Assembly (NCBI GenBank): GCA_964030475.1
Contig: CAXIPT010000009.1
Coordinates: 1,889,881 to 1,953,880, forward strand
DNA length: 64,000 bases
DNA from: Tethya wilhelma
Lineage: Eukaryota > Porifera > Demospongiae > Tethyida > Tethyidae
Direction: 5' to 3'
A program made the translations under genes and the position numbers. The notes under the pieces are model-generated. The model saw only the letters and a list, made by a program, of their open reading frames with translations, was not told the origin of the DNA and did not search any database. Within the stretch, counting starts at the first letter, position 1, and each line of letters begins with the position of its first letter. Below are positions 35,642 to 44,980 of the stretch, piece by piece.

Positions 35642-36806
35642 TGTGCATGTGTGTGTGTGTAAATGAATATTATATTTCATTTATTGGTACGTACATACAT
35701 TCCGATCTCCATATGTCATACAAGTGAATTTCTGCTGGTATGTTACAATATCAATGAATATACTTTTACTGTTCATAAATTTTTTTATCAAAATAATTAA
35801 ACGTACCACCCATCCTCCACAGTTGCCTACTCCACTCAAACGAAGCTGAAAGTTGGCTGAAGAGGGAGCTATAGACATTACACGTGTGCATGTGTGTGTG
35901 TATAATTTTACAATGATAAATCAGGTTCTATTAAAGTCGCCTTGCACAAGTAGCATTATGAGATAGTATTTCAACTTGATAGCCTCATTCCTAGCCTCTT
36001 ACTTAGCGGATACAATCTTTGAAAAATGCTTATTAATTTTTGACATTATTTTCCTGGAAAATCAAAGGAGCTGCATTATAAGAGCGTGGGAATGAGCTAG
36101 GTTAACAACTTGATGCCATGCAGTCAGTACTTTAATTTATCCTTCACACTGTATGCATCTAGCTGGATACTCACTATGCACAATGACTTGCACCATCTGC
36201 TGTTCGTTGCTGCCCAGGACATCACACACATACGTCCCCACATCGTTGAAGTCCAGGTCACAGAGAAAAATGGTGGAGACGGTGTAGTCTCTACCACTGT
36301 CGGACCTGTAGGACTGGGTGACTGGGGTTGCCGAGATGCTCGTGAAGACAGAATTGAATTGTCTCCTCCAGCGGATGACGACTGGATCTCCTCCGTCAGA
36401 AGTAGCAGCACAACTTAGAGGAAGGACGTGGGATCTGGGAGCATTCGTATCAGTTGGTTTGAGGACTATTTCTGTATATAAATATTATAGAGAGATCAAG
36501 AGAGGGATTGAAATTTGTCGTAAGTGACACGTATTGTCATCGTTGATTCCATAATACATGTAACTTTAATATAACTATAGCAACAATAAGAGTTTGGTTC
36601 ACAAGTTTACCATATATTTATCTATATGGAATAGAGACAGATTAATTTTTTATAATAATTATTATGTGTGCAAATAATACTACATCACAAACCACATAAT
36701 ACTAGGCTATGTCAGACAATGGCGCGCGCTTACCTGGATTCATTATCACGCTGTTTACGACAGCAAATGAAGACACTAACAGTAAAAGAAGAGAAGCTGT
36801 GGACAT
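34443..36806 (-). CDS. Receptor A: single Ig domain, TM, tyrosine-rich tail
   Basis: Six exons joined in phase: 36806-36734, 36471-36175, 35868-35807, 35586-35114, 34989-34918 and 34755-34443, giving 429 residues. Order: a signal peptide (MSTASLLLLLVSSFAVVNS); one Ig-like domain with LSCAA, IRWRR and GTYVCDV, so the canonical Cys-Trp-Cys is present; a short FQLRLSGVGNCGGWV segment; a membrane-proximal domain with about five Cys; poly-Gly; TM (IVGGILGAIVCVCVIVVIIV); and a basic stop-transfer MKRYGKDR. The tail carries DYTHTDFNMSYG, DYSPHYIPNPAYG, KMYEDIVVHQVNPRDYETPV and EVYDYIDD. An alternative upstream Met (36824) is possible, but B supports 36806. Likely a phosphotyrosine-signalling surface receptor; the ligand is unknown. 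The exon 4 acceptor CAG is the end of a CA microsatellite. Confidence 0.85.
35588..35660. repeat. (GT)n tract abutting the receptor A exon 4 acceptor
   Basis: On the coding strand this is an interrupted (CA)n run ending directly in the CAG acceptor of exon 4. Confidence 0.9.
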
Positions 36807-37749
36807 CTTGAGCACGACAATCATGGCTCTTGCACCTGGAGCTTCAACTTCAAGGGAAAGAACCATAGGCGCAGGTTCAGGACCACCAACAAAGTTCGTA
36901 TGTGTGCGAGGGCGTAGCACGCTAGAAACATGACATTATGGTCGTGAATATTAAATTTTTAATTAGATTATCATCTGTAGCGTATGCAAGAAGCAATATT
37001 TAATATTTTGAACTGTACTGTCAATAATTGTGAGCGTGCCTGTAAAGTTTAATTGCAGTAGCAAAAATAAAAAGATGCAAAATATTATTTTATTGTCTGC
37101 GTATTTAGACAACAACATTGTCAACAATAAATAATTATTAAACTATTTTGATGCACACATAGACTTAAAAAATAAATTTATAGTGCACATAATGAATAAG
37201 TTTTAGTTAAAATATGGGACATCGACAACAGTACAATGAATAATAGAGTTAACATTGCATATATTAATACGCAGTTAAAAGACAAAAAAAAAAACTAGCT
37301 AGTCTACTATTTAAGATCCAGATCCACACAATCTCTGGCAAAACTTAATTGACAATTTTAATCCTGATGTTCTTGCTCCTATCACTACTCTTTCCCCTGC
37401 GATTACTGTCATTCTGCTGGAAGATGAACTATGAATTATTTAGATCTCTCTGTTTCTGTATAGTATATAGTCCAGCTAATCCTGTGCATTAGGATTATAG
37501 TCTGTCAGTGAACACTCACTTACTAGTACCAATGCTAGTACTGAACTCACATTTCATCTCATGAAATCATATTTATTTTTTATGTTTATTTTTCATATTC
37601 TCAGTGTTTCATTGTAAAGCATATAATCTCACATGTCACTGACTCAAATAATCGCTTGCAAAACTTTATTTCAAACTAAAAAAAAGGGTATACTCATAGA
37701 ATAATAAAAAAAAAACAACTAAGAATTATTGTTTTGGAAAGGGAAAACG
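36807..37749. other. Intergenic region between receptors A and B
   Basis: About 940 bp holding the receptor A promoter side and the receptor B 3' region. I see no further gene. The part near 37620-37740 (TCTCACATGTCACTGACTC) repeats the 3' flank found downstream of the other receptor tails. Confidence 0.5.
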
Positions 37750-39024
37750 TTACATCCTTGCTATCCTATCATCAATGTACTCATAGACCTCCTCATCACT
37801 TTCAATAAGGCTCCTCTCGACTGCCGTCTCATAGTCCTGGGGGTTCACCCGATGGACCACTATATCGTCATAGTCCTGAGGCTGGGGTTTTGCCTGATGG
37901 ACCACTACATCATCATACTCTGGGGGCTTAACCACTATGTCGTCATACATTTCAGCATTCTTATCCGTCGAGGTATAGTACTCCACCTTCTCCCCTCTCT
38001 CTTGTGGGAGGGGCACTTTCCTCCGTCCCCCACTTGGTCTCCGAGGGTCATTAGTGGCAGAGGCACCGTATGCTAGGTTGGGATTGTAGTGGGAGTAATC
38101 ATTATCGGCCTCCTTTCCTTTGTACGTTAGGGTCCTGGGTGGGTGGGGGGAAAAATGGTGGGAGAGATTAGAAATTGAACTTTATTTACTAGCTAGCACG
38201 AGGTCATGTTTAGGGACTTATTTTAAACATTATGCATGCATGCAAGGCTATACACCTGAGTGACTCATGCATGCAGCTTCTTAATTATTTATTGGGAGGG
38301 TGGTTTCAGTTGGGGAAGTTGTTTGTAAAGATAATGTTGTTTGAATTTTCATGCATTACAAGTGACTCAGTGTGTCCTGTACTTACTCTGATGCCACACC
38401 ATAGGACATATTGAAGTCAGTGTGAGCGTAATCTTTATTAGTTGCAGATACGGGTACGCTAGAGCTTGACAATGTGTGTGTGTGTGTGTGTGTTAAAGGA
38501 ACATTAACCAGGTTAATACAGTACATGGATCGATTCGGTAAAATGTAGTTACCTGTCTTTTCCATAGCGTTTCATGATGACAATGGCCAACACAATAATG
38601 ACCACTATCACACATACAAACACGATGGCCCCCAGTATGCCCCCCACGATGGGACCAATAGAGGTGCCCCCTCCTCCTCCACCCCCTCCGTCAGTGGGGG
38701 TACCACATACGGTGAAACTGTCCACGTCACAACTGGAGAGGACAGCCAGCGACTGAGAGGAGACAACGAGAGAGGGTTCTGTGTCTTTCCACACTCCTAT
38801 TGCAGTCACCATGTTGCTGGCGTCTTGTCCAAGAGCCTCCACTTGAAGGCGATGTTCAATGGTGGCCTGGAAGGTGACAGAGTTTGAGCTTTGATCCCCG
38901 ACACAATTGAAGAGGTAGTTGGTTATGTTGAAAGAGCATTGGTTGCTATCAGTGCAGAAGGTGTTGAGGACATTGCTCTCAAGATGACCAACGATGGATT
39001 GGAGTTTAGTTGGAGTGTTGGTCG

Positions 39025-39073
<49 letters not shown>

Positions 39074-40269
39074 TGTTATATAGTGATAAGGTGGTAACCC
39101 CGTTGCAAACTTATAAAGATGAATATTTCATCTCATTTATTGGTTGTGTATTATTGCATACCAATCTCCAACATGTCATACGAATGAATTTCTGCTGGTA
39201 TGCTACAATATCAATGAATATACTTTTACTGTAGATAAAAAAAAATTATCAAAATAATTAAACGTACCACCCATCCTCCACAGTTGCCTACTCCACTCAA
39301 ACGAAGCTGAAAGTTGGCTGAAGAGGGAACTATAGATTACAGTGTATGCATGTGTGTGTGTGTGTGTGTGTGTACAATGATAAATCAGGTTCTCTTGAAT
39401 TTGCCTTTCACAATGACACTCACTAGCAACATTACAGGATATTAATGGCCTAGTACTTCCCAGACTCCTCCTTTAAAACAATGCTGATTTCTTGTGGAGC
39501 GTATTTTGGAAAAAATATGCACTGGGGAGGAGGCTTGTAATGCTAGTACCTCAGAACTACTTCATGCCACGATAATAATAATAAAGCGGGATCCAATGGA
39601 GTTAACTGCTACTATATACTCACTATGCACAATGACTTGTGCCATCTCCTGTTCGTTGCTGCCCACCACATCACACACATACGTCCCCACATCACCAAAG
39701 TCCAGGTCACAGAGTTGAATGGTAGAGACTGTGTAGTCTCTACCACTGCTGGACCTGTAGGACTGGGTGACTGGGGTCGCCGAGATGCTTGTGAAGACAG
39801 AATTGAATTGTCTCCTCCAGCGGATGACGACTGGGTCTCCTCCGTCAGAAGTAGCAGCACAGCTGAGAGGAAGGACGTGGGATCTGGGAGCATTAGTATC
39901 AGTTGGTTTGAGGACTATTTCTGTATATTATAGAGAGGGAGGGATTGAAAGTTTGATATCATAAGCTTAAGTGACACTGTCACACATTATGTGTATGTAA
40001 TTATTGATTCCATAATACATGTAACTTTATATTTATTATTGGCAACAATAAGAGTCTGGTTGGCGAGACTACTATTTATAATACAATACAGACAGATTTT
40101 ATACGTGTGTAATAAATACATCACAAACCACATAATTATTAATATTAAATAAGTATAATTATAGGCTTTGCGGTCTATTTCTAGCCAGTGGCTTACCTGG
40201 ATTCCGTATCACGCTGTTCACGACAGTAAATGAAGACACTAGCAGTAAAAGAAGAGTAGCCGTGGCCAT
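37750..40269 (-). CDS. Receptor B: paralogue of A with an expanded ITAM-like tail
   Basis: Same six-exon architecture as A: signal peptide exon from 40269 (MATATLLLLLVSSFTVVNS); Ig exon about 39920-39624 (LSCAATSDGGDPV, FLCDLDFGDVGTYVCDV-type core); the FQLRLSGVGNCGGWV exon about 39330-39267; a membrane-proximal/TM exon about 39024-38554; a DYAHTDFNMSYG exon; and a last exon 38134-37750. The last exon is about 24 codons longer than in A, through tandem tyrosine units: YDDIVVKPPEYDDV, then QPQDYDDIVVHRVNPQDYETAV and EVYEYIDD. YDDI-x6-YDDV fits the ITAM spacing (Yxx[IL]x6-8Yxx[ILV]). The extracellular parts of A and B are very similar, so duplication was recent. Likely an activating or bifunctional surface receptor (inference). 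Confidence 0.85.
39026..39071. repeat. (GT)n tract abutting the receptor B exon 4 acceptor
   Basis: Pure GT run, (CA)n on the coding strand. Its last CAG serves as the acceptor, as in receptor A. Confidence 0.92.
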
Positions 40270-41659
40270 CTTGAGCACGTACGACAATCACGCCTCTTGC
40301 AACTGGAGCTTCAAGGGAAAGGACCATAGGCCGCGGATTGGACCACCAACAGAGTTCATGTGCGAGGGCGTTGCATGCTAGAAACATGACCACATGCGTC
40401 CATGAATATCAAATTTTAACATGAATATTAAACCTCTTCTGGTGTTAGCCAGAGTATGGGCATTGGCAACCAGTTAGCACTTCAGTGATAGTGATTATAG
40501 AGTTGTGTACGCTTGAGCGCTCAGTTGCATGCACGCGCTAAGACGCTCTGCAACTAACAGAAAGTTGTGTCGAACTTCAACAAGACTAACATCTAATTTT
40601 GCTGTGGCATAAAGAAGCTTAATAATGTGTACACAAAACTAAATCTCTTCAAGCTGATCGCAATGGTACCAACCCCAGCTCAATACGACCTTCCTAGACC
40701 GAGATATGACTACATGTAATGATATACAACAGCTATAGAAAAAAAAATGTTGAGCGGGGATTTCAGTACGAGCCTTGACCTTGTCATATGACATGTGCTA
40801 GCGCTGCACGATCAAGGGGTTATATCGTACCTCCATCCTTTATCCCCACCTACCCCGTACACGGCATGCCAGTCACAAAGGCGCTATGACTGACATAGGT
40901 TCTGCGAGTAGGTGGGGGCTCAACTATATGCTCAACTGAATGTATGTAAGTATGCAGTTAGCGAGGCATATATTTCAGGGGAGACTCACCACGGCCCCCA
41001 GACCATGTATGGTGATGAACCTTAGGCAGTATTTGACTCCTGCCATAGCCCCGCTACACTAACACACTTACTATATATAGTTGCGAGTCCCTATTTATAC
41101 CACAAACATTACTGATAGAAAATGTTAGTTGGGTTTCGTTTAATGAGATTCATTGGACGTGACGCTAACTGGAATGCAGTTAATTGATTCAGAGTAAGTG
41201 ACGTAATCATACCGGAAACGGAATGTAATTAACACCGCGCCATATAAAATTAACGTGAAAACAGCTTCTCCAAGCTTCTACAAAATGCCAAGCCTACTAT
41301 TTATGGCATTAAGGCTTAGCTACCAACAAATCAGCTATCCAATTATACTCTTTAGCTAGAGAAGCTAAAAAGCCTTTGCCTCATCATACCCAGGCTCCTC
41401 CTTCATGAATACAACTTATATAGTCTAAACTATATTATCAGAGGGTCTTGCACAAATAAATTTCACAGTGCACAATTATAATGAATAAGTATAGGACATC
41501 AACATCAGTAAAATTAATAATACAGTCACTATTGTAGTAACAAAAACTAACTTAGTACATTATATATATAGTCAAATATTATTGTGATTTCAGTAAATTT
41601 TAAGATACTTTCAAAAAGTTCCTCACAACAGTTAATTTGTCCCTCAGGCCACACCTCTC
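40270..41659. other. Intergenic region between receptors B and C
   Basis: 1.4 kb with no supportable gene. It includes a half-copy of the ACTTGCACCATTG-type MITE (about 40655-40715: AGCTGATCGCAATGGTACCA then CGACCTTCCTAGACCGAGATAT). It should contain the promoter of B and the 3' UTR of C. Confidence 0.5.
40655..40715. mobile_element. Half-copy of the 274-bp MITE family
   Basis: CAAGCTGATCGCAATGGTACC followed by CGACCTTCCTAGACCGAGATATG matches the right arm of the 7011-7284 element. Confidence 0.6.
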
Positions 41660-44266
41660 TCAGTCCTGTTCTCCAGGGATAAAGTCATACACAGTCTCAT
41701 CTTGACGAGGCTGCCCCTGGGCTGATTGCTCCTCATCAGCAACACCATCGAGAGTGTCGTACATACCCCCGGACCCATTCAAATTCATGGGCGTGTAGTC
41801 ATCGGACTCGTCTTCCGAAACAGGTGGGAGTGGCATGTTCCCACGGCTAGTTCCCCTCCTCTGGTCAGCAGTGCCATACGCAATGTTTCGCTCAACATGG
41901 GCATAGTCTGGCTCGCGTTGTTTAGAGCGGAGGGACTGGCTGGAGAATCAGAGCACGTACTAGAGGTAATGACATGTATGTAACTTGTATGTGTAACCTC
42001 AATCCCTGGCTTTCTTTGTGCTGCTACTAATTTTGTTGCGATTGATGATTTTTAAGATGTTGGGTAAAAATAGTCAAATCAAATCAAATCAATTATTGAA
42101 AAATAGCTATATATACGTAGCAGCATGCACATCAGGGCCTGGGGACAAGGCTATGTATGTATGTGTGTATAACTACATGAGTTAGACTAAGTATGACAAT
42201 GTGTGTATAAGGTATATATACCCATTGGCTGCTCCATACGCCACATTTGGATCAAAATGAGTGTAGTCTGCATCAGAATTCTTGAATCTATTACGCTGAC
42301 TCCTGGAGTGAAATGAAATACTGATCAATAAGCATTCATGAGTGTGTGTGCATAGTGACAATCAACTTAGTATAACACTAATTGTGCAAGTGATTGAGCT
42401 GAAATCCAACTCAGTGGTGACTCATATGTACCCAGTAGCAGCTCCATAGGCCATGTTAGGATCGAAGTGGGTGTAATCGGGATCTTCTACTATGGTTTTC
42501 TTACTCTCTCTTGCTTGTCTAGTGTGTGTGTGTGTGTGTGTGTGTGTGATTGTGTGTGAGTATGTCAACCATAGCCTCATTTCCAGGCCTTGTACTCCCA
42601 CATTTATTTCTTAAACTTGTAGTAGACCTGGTAAAAATTAAACCACACGGGTAGGCCTGGGTACGAGGCTACATGTCATGTCAACCATGCATACAAAATT
42701 AAAACGGTATACATAAAATACCACCAACCTCTTCCGTCCAGATCTGCCAAATCTCTTCACCATCAAAACAGAGAATAATACAACAAACACCAGCACACAC
42801 ACAACCACAACTCCGCCCAATCCTCCGCCCACAATGGCCGGTAGAGCCAGCCCGCCACTCCCCCCCACCTCCTCACTGCCACACATCGTAGAGCTGGTGA
42901 TGTCACAGCTGGAGCTGACAGCCAGGGAACGAGAGGAGACGGTGAGAGATGCACCCGAGTCCTTCCAATCTCCGATCATGTCCACAAGGTCACTTGCCTC
43001 CATTTCAAGAGCCTCTTCCTCCGAGAGTGCAAAGTGTAGAACTGTTGCTGAAAATGTAGTTGCGTTTTTGTCTCCGATGCATGTGAACTGAGGGTTGGAT
43101 ATGTTGCATCTCGGGAAGCACACATCACTGAGGATGTTGGTGTCGAGGTGTTTCGTTATGGATTGAAGTTTGGCAGCAGAATCAGTCGACTACATGGATG
43201 GATCATAGCACGGGGTGTACGTGTGTGTATGAGTGTGAGAGTCACAGTGTGTGTGTAAAAAGTGCAAAAAGTGTGTGAAAGTGTATGTGTTTTTATACAA
43301 TGACAAAATAAAGATGAGTCATGTAAAAGCCAGTGATATATTTACAACAATAATTATATAGTTAAATGGCAACATGAATATCTAACTTACCACCCAGTCT
43401 TCACAATTTTCAACACCATGGAGTCTGAGTTGAAAATCAACTGAACTTGGAACTACATGTACAAACACACACACATAAGCAAATTAATAGTCAAAAACTA
43501 ACATTAAAATTGACTACAAAGTAAATAGATGAAGGTTCCTTTAGGTTTGGCACTGATAAGACCATCATCTCTCATGCAAACCTGGGGATATAAAATTACA
43601 GTTCTGCCAATACCGTATAGTGGGTAAATTTGGCAAATTGTTTTAGATGCATGTGCACACATATAAACAATGCAGCGTGCGTAATTAAATGGCCAAATTT
43701 AAATTTCCAATCATGCTAAAATGAGAATTCGCTAAATTTTAAGCTTGCCAAATTAACCTGTTATACGGTATACATGCCTTGTACTCACTATGCACTATGA
43801 CTTCCGTTGCCACTGTATCAAAATCGTAATCTTGTATGGCGCAGTGGTAGCTTGCAGCGTCACTGAAGTCCAGATCACAGAGTAGGATGGTCGATATTGT
43901 ATAGGTACGACCCACACTAGAGGTATAGGTCTGAGAGATAGGCGCTATGTCCAGCGCAGAAGTTTCACTGGTGGTCAGATTTTCCTTCTCCCAATAAAAA
44001 CTAATGGTAGAATCGTCGCTGACTGCAACACAGCTGATAGGAAGGCTGGCAGCTTTAGCAGCAAAAATATCCTCTGACTTTAGAACAATCTCTGTGAAGT
44101 AAAAAATGAACAGCAACAAAAAAACTATAAAGATTTGCACATATTGGTTTCATGGAGAAATACTGATTTGACAACAATCACCTCCTGTTAGGAAGTCCAC
44201 ACCATTGACTGTAGTGAGAACAAGAGACACAATCAACAAGAGCAACTTCAAGCCAGACCAGGTCAT
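41660..44266 (-). CDS. Receptor C: diverged paralogue with three DYxH..AYG tail modules
   Basis: Signal peptide exon 44266-44182 (MTWSGLKLLLLIVSLVLTT); Ig exon 44091 to about 43792 (LPISCVAVSDD, SFYWEKENL, ASYHCAIQD); a short FQLRLHGVENCEDWV exon; a membrane-proximal/TM exon about 43192-42730 with C..C..C spacing and LPAIVGGGLGGVVVVCVLV; tail exons 42518-42432 and 42302-42222; and a last exon about 41940-41660. The tail carries DYTHFDPNMAYGAA, DYTHFDPNVAYGAA, DYAHVERNIAYGTA, then DDYTPMNL, MYDTLD and TVYDFIPGEQD. Several YxxM/L/I sites could bind SH2 domains. It is clearly related to A and B but much diverged, so it is the older member of the cluster. Both internal tail exons are phase-symmetric. 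Confidence 0.82.
42572..42677. mobile_element. Diverged TAGCCTC-family MITE in a receptor C intron
   Basis: TAGCCTCATTTCCAGGCCTTG is inverted at 42651-42671 (TAGGCCTGGGTACGAGGCTA). A direct repeat ATGTCAACCA occurs at 42562-42571 and 42678-42687, consistent with a target duplication if the element extends six bases past the inverted repeat. Confidence 0.6.
43612..43770. mobile_element. ACCGTATAG-family MITE, diverged copy (receptor C intron)
   Basis: Left ACCGTATAGTGGGTAAATTT, right end TGTTATACGGTA. Both ends resemble the better-preserved copies at 49045, 55656 and 56231. Confidence 0.55.
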
Positions 44267-44980
44267 GTTTAGACTTTTCAGTTTACCGTCACCTACAAAA
44301 AATGAGCTTTTGGTGCAATAAATGACTTACACCAATCCACGAAGCGAATATATATGTTGGCAGCAAGGCAATCCCAAGTCTATATAGGGTGTGACTCTCT
44401 GGCTAAAAGCACAACTTAGTTGGGAATCCAAAGCGCTTGTATCGAATGTGTATGTGTGCATTGAAGTGGACTAAGTGAGGTGGGAATATAATACGCACAG
44501 CTGCTCAAGATGACAAAGATTCGAAAGTGTACCCCATTTATAATCAAATGAAAGCTTCATGTGCATGACATTGAGATAAAACATCACTTTAAACTTGAAA
44601 GCCTGCGTGATTGCCTAGAACTATAGAAAGAGAATTAAAGATATAGATGTAACCATGGGAGACTGAGTACTGCAGTGAATTAGTGAACTCCCTAAACAGA
44701 TTAAGATGCTTGGACATATAATACTCTCATGCTCCTATGCATGAGTTGACTGCCTGATCAAAAATACTTACTTTAAAAATTCTGTTTGAATCAGATAGAG
44801 AATTTGATTAGAGATGCATTGCATTGATAATTGCATGAATTTGAACAGAGAGGGTTTGACTGAATTGAGTACATACAGTCCCATATGATTCAATGGTTGG
44901 TGATCAGGCGAGAAACAAGCACACAAGGTCATTATAAACACAAAAAACCTCAACAGTGATACAGTCCGGCAAAAACGTTC
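44267..44980. other. Intergenic region, receptor C / F-box gene
   Basis: About 700 bp containing the receptor C promoter and the 3' end of the F-box/LRR gene (same strand). I see no additional gene. Confidence 0.5.

Noticed and set aside
35976..36105. Possible further TAGCCTC-type foldback in a receptor A intron (GCCTCATTCCTAGCC...GGGAATGAGCTAGG)
   Set aside because: The inverted match is short and imperfect and no target duplication was found, so it is not listed as an element.
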